64,000 nt of DNA from Pseudomonadota bacterium (lineage in GTDB: Bacteria > Pseudomonadota > Alphaproteobacteria > Acetobacterales > Acetobacteraceae), in the NCBI GenBank assembly GCA_019351895.1, contig JABBOH010000001.1:1-64000 (forward strand). The letters run 5' to 3'. The notes under the pieces were generated by a model. The model was not told where the DNA came from, did not search any database, and was given only the letters and a program-made list of their open reading frames with translations. Below are positions 42,624 to 52,949 of the stretch, in pieces. The position numbers and the translations under genes were made by a program. Every line of letters begins with the position of its first letter. Positions within the stretch are counted from its first letter, which is position 1.

Positions 42624-43547
42624 CTAGTCCCGCTGCGGCATGTCCGTCGGCACGACCGACTGCACGATGGCGGCGTCCAGCGCCTCGTAGTCATGCAGCC
42701 TGATCGTCTCGTAAAGCTCGGCGCGGGTCTGCATCCGGTCGATCATGCGATGCGTGCCGCCGTCCCGCGCGATCGCCGCGTAGAGGTCGGACTGCGCCTT
42801 GTTGGCAACCCGCAGGCTGCTTACCGGCCAGATCACCATGCGATACCCCATGGCCGCGAACTCATCGGCCGTGAAGAAGGGCGTGCGGCCGAACTCCGTC
42901 ATATTGGCGAGCAATGGCACGCCCTGCATCCGCGAGGCGAATTCCTCGAACATCGCGCGCGTCGTCAGCGCCTCGGGGAAGATCGCATCTGCCCCCGCCT
43001 CCACATATAGCTTTGCGCGTGCAACAGCGCCGTCCATGCCCTCGCTCGCCGCCGCATCGGTGCGCGCGATGACGACGAGGTTGCGCCGCGCCCGCGCCGC
43101 CGCCGCGACCTTTGCCGCCATGTCGTGGCGGTCGGCCAGCCGCTTGTCGTTCAGGTGGCCGCATTTCTTGGGCAGAAGCTGGTCCTCCAGATGCACCGCC
43201 GCCGCACCCGCGTCCTCGAAGACGCGCACCATGTGCATGACGTTCAGCGCCTCGCCGTAGCCGGTGTCGCCATCGACCAGCAGCGGCAGCGCCGAAGCGC
43301 GCACGATCTGGCGGACGAAGAAGGCGACCTCATCGACGGTGATCATGCCGAGGTCCGGCAAGCCCATCGAGGCGGTCATCGCCGCACCTGAGAGATAGAG
43401 CGCCTCGAAGCCGGCGGCTTTCGCCTGCAGCGCCGCCATGCCGTTATGCGCGCCCGGCAGCCGCAGAATGCCGTCCCGCATCAGCAGCGACCGGAACCGC
43501 AGCCCGGCGGGCTCCGCAGGAAGATCGGCGCCGGTGAGATAGGTCAC
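42624..43547 (-). CDS. prpB: 2-methylisocitrate lyase
   Basis: 307 residues of the isocitrate lyase/PEP mutase family. The catalytic KKCGH is at residues 127-131 with Cys129 as the general acid. [11 protein letters not shown] and [10 protein letters not shown] hold the Mg-binding Asp/Glu, and [14 protein letters not shown] follows. Cleaves 2-methylisocitrate to succinate and pyruvate, the last step of the methylcitrate cycle for propionate. It is third in the minus-strand operon prpD-prpC-prpB, its ATG overlapping the prpC stop. Confidence 0.95.
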   Translation of the reverse strand: MTYLTGADLPAEPAGLRFRSLLMRDGILRLPGAHNGMAALQAKAAGFEALYLSGAAMTASMGLPDLGMITVDEVAFFVRQIVRASALPLLVDGDTGYGEALNVMHMVRVFEDAGAAAVHLEDQLLPKKCGHLNDKRLADRHDMAAKVAAAARARRNLVVIARTDAAASEGMDGAVARAKLYVEAGADAIFPEALTTRAMFEEFASRMQGVPLLANMTEFGRTPFFTADEFAAMGYRMVIWPVSSLRVANKAQSDLYAAIARDGGTHRMIDRMQTRAELYETIRLHDYEALDAAIVQSVVPTDMPQRD

Positions 43548-44707
43548 GCGCCGGCTCCCCGTTCGGCCAGCGGCACGAAGGGCACGTCCTCGGGTCCGGT
43601 ATAGTTCGCCGAGGGCCGGATGATGCGCCCGTCCTGGCGTTGCTCGATCACATGCGCTGCCCAGCCAGCAGTGCGCGAGATGACGAAGAGCGGCGTGAAC
43701 ATCGCTGTCGGCACGCCCATCAGGTGATAGCTCACGGCGCTATACCAATCGAGGTTCGCGAACATCCGCTTCATATCCATCATCACGGCCTCGATGCGCT
43801 CGGCGATGTCGTACATCTTGCGAGAATGAACCTCCTCCGTCAGCTGCCGGGCCACATCCTTGATGATGACGTTGCGCGGGTCGGCGATGGTATAGACTGG
43901 GTGGCCGAAGCCGATGACGACTTCCCTGGCCGCCACGCGCCGCCGGATATCCGCCTCCGCCTCGTCAGGATCGGCGTAGCGCTTCTGGACCTCAAAGGCG
44001 AACTCGTTGGCGCCGCCGTGTTTCGGCCCGCGCAAGGCGCCGATGCCGGCCGCGATCGCGCTGTAGAGGTCGGAGCCCGTCCCCGCCACCATGCGCGCCG
44101 TGAAGGTCGAGGCGTTGAACTCGTGCTCGGCATAGAGGTTGAGCGACGTGTCCATCGCCCGCACCCAGCTGTCGCGCGGCGGCGCCCCATGGAGCAGATG
44201 GAGGAAGTGGCCGCCGATGCCCGCGTCGTCGGTCTCGACATCGATCCGCCGCCCGTGCAGGGCGAAGTGGTGCCAGTAGAGCAGCATCGACCCGAGCGAA
44301 GCGATGAGCCGGTCCGAAATATCCCGCGCGCCATCGGCATCATGGCCGGGCGTCTCGGGCAGCACGCAACCAAGCACCGAGACGCCGGTGCGCATCACGT
44401 CCATCGGATGCGCGGCGGCGGGAATGGCTTCCAGCACAGTCCGGACGGCGGCAGGAATGCCGCGCAACATACGCAGCTTCGCCTTGTAGCCGCGCAGCTC
44501 GGCCTCGGTCGGGAGCGTGCCGTGGATGAGGAGATGGGCGATCTCCTCGAACTCGCAGCGCGGCGCGATGTCGAGGATGTCGTAGCCCCGGTAGTGCAGG
44601 TCGTTGCCTGTACGCCCGACGCTGCAGAGCGCGGTATTGCCGGCGACAACGCCGGACAGCGCCACGGATTTCTTGGCCTTCGGCGGTGCCGACATGGTCT
44701 CGCTCAT
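43544..44707 (-). CDS. prpC: 2-methylcitrate synthase
   Basis: 387 residues from the ATG at 44707 ([13 protein letters not shown]). Citrate synthase fold: [16 protein letters not shown]-like start (here [16 protein letters not shown]), [11 protein letters not shown], catalytic His in [13 protein letters not shown] and [13 protein letters not shown], and the Asp region near the C-terminus. The short length and NTALCSV start mark PrpC rather than GltA. Condenses propionyl-CoA with oxaloacetate. It lies 19 bp after prpD. Confidence 0.95.
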   Translation of the reverse strand: MSETMSAPPKAKKSVALSGVVAGNTALCSVGRTGNDLHYRGYDILDIAPRCEFEEIAHLLIHGTLPTEAELRGYKAKLRMLRGIPAAVRTVLEAIPAAAHPMDVMRTGVSVLGCVLPETPGHDADGARDISDRLIASLGSMLLYWHHFALHGRRIDVETDDAGIGGHFLHLLHGAPPRDSWVRAMDTSLNLYAEHEFNASTFTARMVAGTGSDLYSAIAAGIGALRGPKHGGANEFAFEVQKRYADPDEAEADIRRRVAAREVVIGFGHPVYTIADPRNVIIKDVARQLTEEVHSRKMYDIAERIEAVMMDMKRMFANLDWYSAVSYHLMGVPTAMFTPLFVISRTAGWAAHVIEQRQDGRIIRPSANYTGPEDVPFVPLAERGAGA

Positions 44708-44726
44708 GGTCTTATCGTTGCTCCGA

Positions 44727-46244
44727 TCAGGAGATCTGGAAACCGAAGATGCCGGCCGCAGCCCCACGCTGCAGGGCGCCCGGCGGCAAGGCGATCGTCA
44801 GCTCCGCCAGTTCGTGGGCGCGCAGGCTCGGCAGGCTTTCCGCCACCTGCAGGAAGCGCGCGACCTCGCCAGCGTCGAGAACACCTTCCGTGAGGGTGCG
44901 GAACTTCCGCACGTAGTCGGCGCGCTGCCAGGGCGTGGCGCCAAGGCTATGGGCATTGGCGACCGCCAGTTCGTCGGCGATGACGCGGCCGTCCTTGAGC
45001 GTGATCTCGATCCGCCCGCCGAAGGCTTTCACCGCCGGGTCGTCGGCGTGGTAGCGCCGCGTCCATTCCGGGTCCTCGACCGTGCTGATGCGGCGCCACA
45101 GCGCCACCGTATCCGGCCGCTGCGCACGCTCGGGCGCGTAGGATTGCACGTGATGCCATTCGCCGTCCTGCAGCGCGACGGCCACGATGTACATGATCGA
45201 ATGGTCGAGGGTCTCCCGGCTCGCGGTCGGGTCGAACTTCTGCGGGTCGTTCGAGCCCGTTCCGATCACGTAATGCGTGTGATGGCTCGTGCGGATGAGG
45301 ATGCTCTCGACATCGTCCCAGTTGCCGATCTGCTTCCCCATGCGGAAGGCGAGGTCGATCAGCGCCTGGCTCTGGTATTCCGCCGAATGTTCCTTGGTGT
45401 AGGTGTCGAGGATCGCGCGCTTCGGCTCGCCGGGCGCGGGCAGCGGCACGCTGTAGTGGGCTGTCGGACCATCCAGCATCCAGGCGATGACGCTGTCCTC
45501 GCCCTCATAGATCGGGGAAGGCGCGCCCTCCCCACGCATGGCGCGGTCCACCGCTTCCACGGCGAGCTTGCCGGCATGGGACGGGGCGAAGGCCTTCCAG
45601 CTGCTGATCTCGCCCTTGCGGCTCTGACGGGTCGCGGTCGTCACATGGAGGGCCTGCTGCACGGACTGGTAGATGATGTCGGTGGGCAGCCCGAGCAGCG
45701 TGCCGATGCCCGCCGCCGCCGAGGGCCCAAGATGGGCCACGTGATCGATCTTGTGCTTGTGCAGGCAGATGGCGCGGACGAGATCGACCTGGATCTCGTA
45801 GCCGGTCGCCAATCCGCGCAGCAACGCCGCGCCATCCTTGCCGCATTGCTGAGCGACGGCAAGGATCGGCGGGATGTTGTCGCCGGGGTGGCTGTATTCG
45901 GCCGCGAGGAACGTATCGTGGTAGTCGAGCTCCCGCACCGCGGTGCCGTTCGCCCAGGCGGCCCATTCGGCGTGGACCCGCACATCGGGGCCGAGGCCGA
46001 AGACCGTCGCGCCCCTGGCGCGGGGATGCGCCAGCGCCTGATCGCGCGCCGTCGTCACCGGATGACGGTTGATCGCTGCAATCGCGACCGACGCATTGTC
46101 GATCACGCGATTGACGATCATCTCGGCGACCGCAGGCTCGACCGCTACCGGATCGGCGGCGACTCCGGCGATCTTCCAGGCAAGTTGCCCGTCCCGCTCC
46201 AGCCGATCCGCCTCAGGATGGACCCGAACCTCATGGACGATCAT
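44727..46244 (-). CDS. prpD: 2-methylcitrate dehydratase
   Basis: 505 residues, the full PrpD length. [21 protein letters not shown] and [16 protein letters not shown] carry the MmgE/PrpD active-site Asp/His. [30 protein letters not shown] and [19 protein letters not shown] follow. Dehydrates 2-methylcitrate to 2-methylaconitate or directly to 2-methylisocitrate with aconitase. It heads the prp operon; no prpR regulator or prpE ligase is in the window. Confidence 0.95.
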   Translation of the reverse strand: MIVHEVRVHPEADRLERDGQLAWKIAGVAADPVAVEPAVAEMIVNRVIDNASVAIAAINRHPVTTARDQALAHPRARGATVFGLGPDVRVHAEWAAWANGTAVRELDYHDTFLAAEYSHPGDNIPPILAVAQQCGKDGAALLRGLATGYEIQVDLVRAICLHKHKIDHVAHLGPSAAAGIGTLLGLPTDIIYQSVQQALHVTTATRQSRKGEISSWKAFAPSHAGKLAVEAVDRAMRGEGAPSPIYEGEDSVIAWMLDGPTAHYSVPLPAPGEPKRAILDTYTKEHSAEYQSQALIDLAFRMGKQIGNWDDVESILIRTSHHTHYVIGTGSNDPQKFDPTASRETLDHSIMYIVAVALQDGEWHHVQSYAPERAQRPDTVALWRRISTVEDPEWTRRYHADDPAVKAFGGRIEITLKDGRVIADELAVANAHSLGATPWQRADYVRKFRTLTEGVLDAGEVARFLQVAESLPSLRAHELAELTIALPPGALQRGAAAGIFGFQIS

Positions 46245-46367
46245 GCCGTTCCCCCGCCGCTCTTTGGCGTGCAGCTTTGAACCGGCCCGCGCGGGGCTGT
46301 CCAGCCCGTTTTCCCGCCCATCAGAGTCGCGGGTCCCACTCAGGAAAACGAACCGGCCGGCTTCCGT

Positions 46368-47252
46368 CTAGTTAGATTGCGAGCGCCAGACTTCTCGTCC
46401 CTGAGCGTCGAGCGCACTGAAATCACGATCGCTCAGCTCGATCGCGGCGCCCGCCACATTCTCCCGCAGATGCCCGGTGCTGCTCGTGCCGGGAATGGGG
46501 ATCATCACCGGCGAGCGCTTCAGCACCCAGGCAAGCGCCACCTGGCTCGGCCCGGTCTTGAGCCGCCCGGCGATCTCGGTCAGCGTCGATCCCTCGCGCG
46601 CCAGGGAGCCCGCCGCGAGCGGCGCCCAGGGAATGAATCCGATGCCGTGCTTCTCGCAGTAGTCGAGCACATCCTCGCTCTTGCGGTCGACGAGGTTGTA
46701 GCGGTTCTGGACCGTGGCGACTGGGAAATGCTTCTGCGCGGCCTCGATTTCCTCGACCGAAACCTCGCTCAGCCCGACGTGGCGGATCAGGCCTTCCTTC
46801 CTCATGGCGCCGATCTCGCCGAACTGCTCCTCGGCCGGAACCTTGGGGTCGATCCGGTGCAACTGCCACAGGTCGAGCCGCTCCAGCTTCAGCCGGCGGA
46901 GGCTCATCAACACGCACTGGCGGAGATATTCCGGCCGGCCGACCGGCTTCCAGATGTCCGGCCCATGGCGCGTCAGGCCGCCTTTGGTCGCGATCGTCAG
47001 ACCCTTGTACGGCGCGAGCACCTCGGCGATGAGGTCCTCGCTGACGAAGGGCCCATAGCTGTCGGCGGTATCGATGAGGTCGATGCCGAGTTCGGGGATA
47101 AGAGCCAGCGTCCGCTTGGCCTCGGCGACATCTGCAGGCTGCTCCCAGATGCCCTTGCCTGTGATCCGCATCGCTCCGAAGCCGAGGCGGGTAACCTTGA
47201 GGTCCCCGCCGATCTTGAATTCGCCGGACGCTGCCGCGTTTTCGTTTGCCAT
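46368..47252 (-). CDS. Aldo/keto reductase
   Basis: 294 residues from an ATG with AGGAG at eight bases. The tetrad is visible: Asp in LIDTADSYG, Tyr in the same motif, Lys in IATKGGL and His in [26 protein letters not shown] and [12 protein letters not shown] are the AKR barrel blocks, and [15 protein letters not shown] is the NADPH loop. It is a cytoplasmic NADPH-dependent carbonyl reductase of unknown substrate. It lies 68 bp after the hydratase-like gene and could be co-transcribed. Confidence 0.93.
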   Translation of the reverse strand: MANENAAASGEFKIGGDLKVTRLGFGAMRITGKGIWEQPADVAEAKRTLALIPELGIDLIDTADSYGPFVSEDLIAEVLAPYKGLTIATKGGLTRHGPDIWKPVGRPEYLRQCVLMSLRRLKLERLDLWQLHRIDPKVPAEEQFGEIGAMRKEGLIRHVGLSEVSVEEIEAAQKHFPVATVQNRYNLVDRKSEDVLDYCEKHGIGFIPWAPLAAGSLAREGSTLTEIAGRLKTGPSQVALAWVLKRSPVMIPIPGTSSTGHLRENVAGAAIELSDRDFSALDAQGREVWRSQSN

Positions 47253-47320
47253 CGTCGGTCTCCTGGTTGACTGATGGCCGTGAGGTGGTGACGGCGGCGC
47301 CGGCGTGAAGAGCCCCGAGG

Positions 47321-48067
47321 CTAGAAGCGCAGCCGCACTGGGCTCAAGCCCGCGAACGTGACCGTGACCGCCGCCCCGGCGTCGACTGCAGTCATCCCGG
47401 TCCAGGACCCGCAGGTCACGATCTGCCCCGATTTGAGCCCGCCGGACCAGACCGCGCCCTCGTTCGCGAGCCAGACGACAAGCCGGATCATGTCGCCCGC
47501 CGGATTGCCGACACCCTGCTTCGGCGTCTGCCCCTCGATCTCCTGCGTCACGCCGAGGCCTTTGAAGTCGATCGTCTCCCAACCGGGAACCGCGGCGCCC
47601 ACCACCAGCGCGCCATGGCCGATGCCGTCGGCGAGCTTGAGGTTCATGCCCGCGTCCCGCCAATCCTGCAGGCGCCACTGCACGACCTCGATCACCGGGT
47701 GGCAGCTCTCGATGGCGGCCAGAACCTCTGTCCGCGTGTAGGGTGCCTCGCGCGGCGGCAGGTTCTTGCCGATCTTGAAGGCGATCTCGGCCTCGACCAG
47801 ACGGTCGGAGCAGTCCGGCCCGATCTCAGCAGGTGACTCGAGGATGCCCGAGGCGGGAAGCGGCGCCGCGTTCGGCGGTGCGTCGGGACCAGCCGCGCCG
47901 ACCTTCCAGCCGCCGATCGGACCCAAGGTGCCGCTGACGGCGTGCTGGATCTCGTACGCGGCGGTTTCGGTCGGCGGCACCTCCCCGGGCGACACGGCGA
48001 CAGGGGCGCCCGTCCGGCGCGCGCCCAGCAGCCGATCCTTCAGCGAAGGCTGGTGTCCCGCGCTCAT
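47321..48067 (-). CDS. 2-keto-4-pentenoate hydratase/FAH-type protein
   Basis: 248 residues of the MhpD/2-oxopent-4-enoate hydratase branch of the fumarylacetoacetase superfamily. GGWKVGAAG holds the substrate Lys, [15 protein letters not shown] the metal-binding Glu pair (VEAEIAF), and [12 protein letters not shown] and [14 protein letters not shown] follow. The closing [10 protein letters not shown] is typical of hydratases. It would add water to a 2-keto-4-enoate, or decarboxylate an oxalocrotonate-like acid. The ATG at 48067 is used; a TTG 15 bases earlier is the alternative. No other meta-cleavage genes adjoin. Confidence 0.88.
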   Translation of the reverse strand: MSAGHQPSLKDRLLGARRTGAPVAVSPGEVPPTETAAYEIQHAVSGTLGPIGGWKVGAAGPDAPPNAAPLPASGILESPAEIGPDCSDRLVEAEIAFKIGKNLPPREAPYTRTEVLAAIESCHPVIEVVQWRLQDWRDAGMNLKLADGIGHGALVVGAAVPGWETIDFKGLGVTQEIEGQTPKQGVGNPAGDMIRLVVWLANEGAVWSGGLKSGQIVTCGSWTGMTAVDAGAAVTVTFAGLSPVRLRF

Positions 48068-48229
48068 GGTGCGCTGCAACAAAAGTTTATAATCATTAAC
48101 TTATACTTTCCAGTGACTTAGCTCTTGGTACGCATCTAGACCATGAATTACGCAACTTCGTGATTGCGGTCGGGACACAAGAGAGGGCAGAAGAAAACCA
48201 ATTACGGCGAAATCGTGTCAGGAGCCACC

Positions 48230-48817
48230 ATGTTTCGGCCATACTACATGTCAGCGGCTGTCCTCGCACTCCTCGTGGCCTCCGCTCCGCTGGCGCTGGC
48301 GCAGCAGGAAGCTGAGCCGGCTGCCACGCTTCAGAGTACAATGACGTTCCGCGCGCAGCCAGCCGCGCTCGCAGCTCCCTCGGACGCGATCCTCACGGCG
48401 CTCTCCGCCGAGGCCGGCATTCCCTATCTGCCCAAGCGCACGGAAGCCATGGCTCCGACCACCGTCTCGGCGACGGCGACGGACGGCACGGACGAGTCGC
48501 GGCTCTGCGTGCGGGCCGGCCTCGGCCTCAGCGTGCCCGTGATGGCGGGTTCAACCATGACCGTGGAGCACGGGTTGATCGGCTGTCCCACCCATACCGG
48601 CGGATTGCCGATCGTGGTGCTCCAGGACCCCGTCCTGCAGCCGCCGCCCGCGAGCCGGACGGGCGACTACAATATCGATCTCACCCTGCGCTACCGGGTG
48701 CTGCAGCTGAAGCACATCCAGATTGTCGCGACCGCATCCGAGCAGGGCGTCGGCTACAGCCTCGACAGTCCGGTGAGCGGGAACAACCTCATGCTCGCGA
48801 TGTCGCTGATCTTCTGA
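48230..48817 (+). CDS. Secreted protein of unknown function
   Basis: 195 residues. A Sec signal peptide covers about residues 1-24 (MSAAVLALLVASAPLALAQQ). The start is chosen for CAGGAG six bases before the ATG. The mature part has two Cys (RLCVRAG and LIGCPTH) that could form a disulfide, and ends in LMLAMSLIF, an aromatic C-terminus like that of small outer-membrane beta-barrels. I do not recognise a family; an outer-membrane or periplasmic location is inferred. Flanked by a hydratase gene (divergent) and the mini-ORF region. Confidence 0.75.
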   Translation: MFRPYYMSAAVLALLVASAPLALAQQEAEPAATLQSTMTFRAQPAALAAPSDAILTALSAEAGIPYLPKRTEAMAPTTVSATATDGTDESRLCVRAGLGLSVPVMAGSTMTVEHGLIGCPTHTGGLPIVVLQDPVLQPPPASRTGDYNIDLTLRYRVLQLKHIQIVATASEQGVGYSLDSPVSGNNLMLAMSLIF

Positions 48818-48900
48818 GCGCGACGGCGGCTGCACGGCGCCGCGTTTTCTCTTGCGGAAGGACGCGCGCGGGTGCCAGACTGAACTCTGTCGGAAACAAC

Positions 48901-48918
48901 AGAAAGGAGGTGATCCAG
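48901..48918 (+). promoter_or_regulatory. Extended ribosome-binding site complementary to the 16S rRNA 3' region
   Basis: AGAAAGGAGGTGATCCAG is the exact complement of the usual alphaproteobacterial 16S 3' sequence CTGGATCACCTCCTTTCT, including the first bases past the mature end. Ordinary ribosome sites here match 4-7 nt. It runs straight into a GTG at 48918. Confidence 0.85.
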
Positions 48919-48989
48919 TGTCTCATTGCGTGATGCCGCAGGGTACGGCGACCTGGATGACCACCGTTGGAGTGCAACGGCGGGGCTGA
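48918..48989 (+). CDS. 23-codon mini-ORF behind an extended ribosome-binding site
   Basis: GTG start, then 23 sense codons in all and a TGA. The peptide starts MSHCVMPQ and ends VQRRG; it has one Cys and one Trp and no membrane segment. It is far too short for routine gene callers. The leader at 48901-48918 pairs with 18 nt of the 16S rRNA end, which would either drive very high initiation or act as a ribosome-binding RNA with the peptide incidental. A strong terminator follows 35 bp after the stop, so this looks like a self-contained transcript of about 150 nt. The function is unknown. Confidence 0.65.
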   Translation: MSHCVMPQGTATWMTTVGVQRRG

Positions 48990-49023
48990 GACGTCGCTTC
49001 GGCCCATACGGCCGTCGGCAATG

Positions 49024-49057
49024 AAGAAGGCTCCGGCTCGCGCCGGGGCCTTCTTTC
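49024..49057 (+). terminator. Rho-independent terminator after the mini-ORF
   Basis: A 14-bp stem (49024-49037 with 49042-49055, one G-U pair) around the tetraloop TCGC, with T-rich sequence TTTCGTTT at and after its base. It closes the mini-ORF transcript and sits just before the convergent sulfotransferase gene, for which it could also serve. Confidence 0.85.
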
Positions 49058-49072
49058 GTTTGGCGCCTCATC

Positions 49073-49972
49073 TCAGGGCTGCCAGCCGAAAGCGGGAAAC
49101 ATCCAGCCCAGCTCTCGCAGTATGAGATCGTTCATGTCCGGCGAGAGCATGGACCGCCAGTCGCCGACGACGCCCTTGCGCAGGAACGCGCCATTCAGCG
49201 CCTCGCCCGCCGGACGTCCGGCGGTCACGGCCGCGAAGGATGTGCGGTCAATGCAGTTGCCGATGGTCTCCAGGTCATCGTCGATGCCGAGGAAGCGGGC
49301 AAGATCGCGGACCACGGGCACGGGGTCCTGGCGCAGCCGCTCATAGGTCACCAGCCGGTAGGCGTCCGGCCAGCGTTCGGCGAAGGCGAGCATCGTCCGC
49401 GCGCCCTCGGCGAGCGACGGCAAGGCCGCGCGGACGAAGGCGAGCTTGGCGTCCCGGCTGTCCTGCCCGGACGCTGAACTGCGGAAGAAGAACCAGGCGG
49501 AGGTGATGACATCCCTCGGGTCCCGCGCCATGCCGATGAACCGGGCTGACGGGAAAAGCCGCCGGAACCGCTCGAAATAGAAGACGTTCTCCGGCGTCTT
49601 CTCCCCATAAGCACGGCAATCGCGACCCTCCGCCTGCTGGCTGAAAGCAAGCAGGATCGCGGTGCCGGCAAGGACATCCACGTCCTCCGCCACCGGCAGC
49701 GGGTAGCCGCCGGTATGTTGGAACAGGCCCCGGTTCTTCGCGTCCAGCGCCCGGCTCCGCTGCGCCATGCAGGCTTCCAGTTGCGGAAAGAGGTCCTTGG
49801 AGAACAGGCCCTCGCCCTTGCAGGAGGCCTGCGGGTGGCTGTCGAGGAGCTGCTGCAGCCACGTGGTGCCGGAGCGCGGTGCGCCGCCGATGAAGAACAG
49901 CTGACGCTCGGCGACGGCGCGCAGCCGGTTGTTCGTCTCGTCCCAACTCGCCACGGCTGATCCTCGCTGCAT
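49073..49972 (-). CDS. PAPS-dependent sulfotransferase
   Basis: 299 residues. The 5'-phosphosulfate loop is [12 protein letters not shown] (residues 29-40), and the 3'-phosphate motif is [23 protein letters not shown] is another family block. It transfers sulfate from PAPS to an unknown acceptor, which may be a lipid, glycan or small molecule. It is a lone gene; cysH in this window belongs to the reductive pathway and is not linked. The in-frame first ATG is used. Confidence 0.9.
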   Translation of the reverse strand: MQRGSAVASWDETNNRLRAVAERQLFFIGGAPRSGTTWLQQLLDSHPQASCKGEGLFSKDLFPQLEACMAQRSRALDAKNRGLFQHTGGYPLPVAEDVDVLAGTAILLAFSQQAEGRDCRAYGEKTPENVFYFERFRRLFPSARFIGMARDPRDVITSAWFFFRSSASGQDSRDAKLAFVRAALPSLAEGARTMLAFAERWPDAYRLVTYERLRQDPVPVVRDLARFLGIDDDLETIGNCIDRTSFAAVTAGRPAGEALNGAFLRKGVVGDWRSMLSPDMNDLILRELGWMFPAFGWQP

Positions 49973-50121
49973 GCGCTTCGCCTCATCGGCGGTCGCCGAC
50001 GCCAGACCTCACCGGCAAGCTGCCGTCACGTCCACGAAACGGATCGACGCAAGGCAATGATGGCACCGGATTTGCACGCCTTCGACCCAGTAATTCACTC
50101 GGTCATGGGCAGGACAGCAAG

Positions 50122-51207
50122 ATGGACATAGGCGTTTTTATTCCCATCGGCAATAACGGCTGGCTGATCTCGGAGGCCGCGCCACAATACAAGCCAAGCT
50201 TCGCGCTCAACAAAACCGTCGTGCAGAAGGCTGAGGCCTATGGCTTCGAATTCGCCCTGTCGATGATCAAGCTGCACGGCTTCGGAGGCAAGACCGAGTT
50301 CTGGGACTACAATCTTGAATCCTTCACGCTCATGGCCGGGCTCGCCGCCGTCACCGAACGCATCCGCCTCTACGCCTCGACCGCCGTGCTGACGCTGCCG
50401 CCCGCGCTCGTCGCCCGCATGGCGACGACGATCGACTCGATCGCGCCCGGGCGCTTCGGCGTGAACATCGTGTCGGGCTGGCAGAAGGCCGAATACGACC
50501 AGATGGGCATGTGGCCGGGCGACGCGTATTTCGCGAAGCGCTACGACTATTCGAGCGAATACGTGAAGATCATGAAGGAGCTGTGGTCGACCGGATCGTC
50601 CGACCACAAGGGCGCTTTCTTCCAGATGCAGGATTGCCAGATGAAGCCCGTGCCCTCCTCGGAGATCAAGATCGTCGCGGCGGGGCAGAGCGGGCGCGGC
50701 ATGGACTTCGCCGCCGAATATGCCGACTACAGCTTCGTCATGGGCACCGGGGTCAACACGCCGAAGGCCTGCGCGCCCACCGCCAGGAAGCTGATCGAGG
50801 CGAGTGCCAAGACGGGCCGAGACGTCGGCGCCTATATCCTGTTCATGATCATCGCGGACGAGACGGACGACAGCGCCATGGCGAAATGGCAGAGCTACCG
50901 GGAAGGCGCCGACATGGGCGCGCTCTCCTGGATGGCCGACCAGGGCAGCCAGGACAAGACCGCCGACGCATCCGGCACGGCGAGCTACATCAACCTTCCG
51001 GAGGGCGCGGTGAACTTCAACATGGGCACGATCGTCGGCTCCTACGCCTCTGTCGCGCGGATGCTGGACGAAGCGGCGACGGTGCCGGGGATGAAGGGCA
51101 TCATGCTCGTCTTCGACGATTTCGTGGCCGGCATCGACGCGTTCGGGCAGCGCATCCAGCCGCTGATGGCGAGCCGGGCCGATATCGCCGCAAGGCTCGC
51201 GGCATGA
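50122..51207 (+). CDS. rutA: RutA-type flavin-dependent pyrimidine monooxygenase
   Basis: 361 residues, luciferase-like TIM barrel. The opening [17 protein letters not shown] is the RutA signature. [20 protein letters not shown] and [21 protein letters not shown] are close to RutA, as are the closing [20 protein letters not shown] blocks. RutA opens the uracil ring with FMNH2 and O2 to give ureidoacrylate peracid. The usual partners rutB-rutG are absent: an amidase overlaps its stop by ATGA. A RutA-like enzyme with another amide or heterocycle as substrate is therefore possible. Confidence 0.9.
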   Translation: MDIGVFIPIGNNGWLISEAAPQYKPSFALNKTVVQKAEAYGFEFALSMIKLHGFGGKTEFWDYNLESFTLMAGLAAVTERIRLYASTAVLTLPPALVARMATTIDSIAPGRFGVNIVSGWQKAEYDQMGMWPGDAYFAKRYDYSSEYVKIMKELWSTGSSDHKGAFFQMQDCQMKPVPSSEIKIVAAGQSGRGMDFAAEYADYSFVMGTGVNTPKACAPTARKLIEASAKTGRDVGAYILFMIIADETDDSAMAKWQSYREGADMGALSWMADQGSQDKTADASGTASYINLPEGAVNFNMGTIVGSYASVARMLDEAATVPGMKGIMLVFDDFVAGIDAFGQRIQPLMASRADIAARLAA

Positions 51208-52793
51208 GCGAGACGGTCCCGGACGAGGTGCTGCAGGCGACGATCCTGGCCGGCACGGTGGCGCCGTCCTCGGTCAGCGGGAGCGACCTGCCGCCGGCCG
51301 CTTTCGGCACGCCCGAACCCGCCTTGGCAGAACTCCGCCTGCGGGCGGTGGCGCCGGACGGGGCCACCCAGGGACCGCCCTTACCCGTGGCCGACGCCGA
51401 CGCCGACGCGCCGCTGCATGCCCTCGGGGTGGGGGCGCTGCTCGCGGCCTACGCGGCCGGGCGCACCGATCCCGTCGCGGTCCTCGCCGCGATCCGCGCC
51501 CGCATGGCCGCGCATCCGAGCGGGCGCGAGGCCATGCTCGCCCCCATTATGGCGGCGGAGGCGATGGCGGCCGAGAGTGCTCACCGCATGCGCGCCGGCA
51601 CCGCGCGGCCACTGGAGGGCATCCCCTTCGGCGTCAAGGACATCATCGACGCGGCGGGCGAGCCGGTCACCTGCGGCTCCTTGCTGACGGGCGACCGCGT
51701 CGCGGCGACCGACGCCACCATCGTCGCGCGCCTCAAGGCGCAGGGGGCGATCCCGGTCGCGATGCTCGCCACGACCGAGTTCGCCTGCGGCTCGGCGCAC
51801 AACCCGCGCTACGGCGCGGTGCGCAACCCCTGGGACCGCAGCCGCTGGACAGGCGGCTCCTCCACCGGAACCGGCGCGGCGCTGGCGGGGCGCATGCTGC
51901 CGCTCGCGCTCGGCTCGGATACCGGCGGCTCCATCCGCATCCCCGCGGCCTTCTGCGGCATCACGGGCCTCAAGCCGACGCGCGGGCTGGTGCCCCGCAC
52001 AGGCGTCGCCCCGCTCTCCTGGACGCTCGATCATGTCGGACCGATGGCGCGCTCGGCGGACGACGTGGCGCGCGTCCTGCCCCTCGTCGCAGGGCCCGAT
52101 GGGCAGGATCCGCTGGCGGCCGGACATTATGACGGCGCGCGGTGGAGGACGGACCTTCGCGGGCTCCGCGTGGGCGTGCCCGGCGGTTGGTTCCTGGACC
52201 TCCAGGACGATGCGGTGATCGAGGCGTGGCACGCGGCGCTCGCGGTCTTCGAGCGGCTGGGCGCGCAGCTCGTGCCGGTCGATCTCGGCGACATCGCGAA
52301 CGCCCATACCGACGGCTACCTCATCATGATGTGCGAACTAGCCAGCCTGCAGGAGCCTGATCTCGACCGGATCGACGCCTACGACCCCGGCACCCGGGCG
52401 CGGATCGAGCAGGGGCAGCGTTTCTCGGCCACCGACTATCTGCGTGCGCTGCGGCGGCGCCCTCTCCTGATGGACCGGGTGGCGAAGGCGATGGCGGATG
52501 TCGATGTCGTCATCACGCCGGGCGTCGGCGGCGAGGCCGCCTCGCTGCAGGACATGACCGTCTCGGTCAACGGCGTGAAGCAACCGTTGCAACTGGTCCT
52601 GGCCCATAACACGATGATCTTCGACTACATCGGTCTGCCCGCGCTGATGCTGCCCTCGGGACTGGGCCCGTCCGGATTGCCGGTCGCCATCCAGATCGTC
52701 GGCAAGCCCTATGACGACGCGCTTTGCCTCAGTCTCGGCAGCGCCTTCCAGCAGGCCACGGCGTTCCACCGGATGGCCCCGCCCGAGCCTTAA
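51204..52793 (+). CDS. Amidase-signature hydrolase with a long N-terminal extension
   Basis: 529 residues. The Ser-cisSer-Lys triad is visible: Lys145 in [12 protein letters not shown], Ser219/Ser220 in [11 protein letters not shown], and nucleophile Ser243 in [30 protein letters not shown] follows. The first 100 residues resemble no catalytic part and include an Asp/Ala-rich run, perhaps a subunit-association region. ATGA overlap with rutA suggests joint work: RutA opens a ring and this amidase cleaves the amide or ureido product, taking the place of RutB. GatA is less likely, as gatB and gatC are missing. Confidence 0.9.
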   Translation: MSETVPDEVLQATILAGTVAPSSVSGSDLPPAAFGTPEPALAELRLRAVAPDGATQGPPLPVADADADAPLHALGVGALLAAYAAGRTDPVAVLAAIRARMAAHPSGREAMLAPIMAAEAMAAESAHRMRAGTARPLEGIPFGVKDIIDAAGEPVTCGSLLTGDRVAATDATIVARLKAQGAIPVAMLATTEFACGSAHNPRYGAVRNPWDRSRWTGGSSTGTGAALAGRMLPLALGSDTGGSIRIPAAFCGITGLKPTRGLVPRTGVAPLSWTLDHVGPMARSADDVARVLPLVAGPDGQDPLAAGHYDGARWRTDLRGLRVGVPGGWFLDLQDDAVIEAWHAALAVFERLGAQLVPVDLGDIANAHTDGYLIMMCELASLQEPDLDRIDAYDPGTRARIEQGQRFSATDYLRALRRRPLLMDRVAKAMADVDVVITPGVGGEAASLQDMTVSVNGVKQPLQLVLAHNTMIFDYIGLPALMLPSGLGPSGLPVAIQIVGKPYDDALCLSLGSAFQQATAFHRMAPPEP

Positions 52794-52949
52794 AAGAACG
52801 ATAGTTCTTCGCCCGGAAGAAGAACCCGCTTTCCTGCCGCTTTGGTGCCGTTGTCTTGCTGCATCGCGGGACCACGTTCCAGGGCGGCAAACGGAGAAGC
52901 GGCCGGGCAGGCATGGGCCGGCCTGCCGGACCCACCGAAAGGAGTTCTC

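Noticed and set aside
48901-48918. A fragment of a 16S rRNA gene on the minus strand
   Set aside because: The match is 18 nt only and ends abruptly on both sides, so it is a ribosome-site-like leader, not an rRNA remnant.
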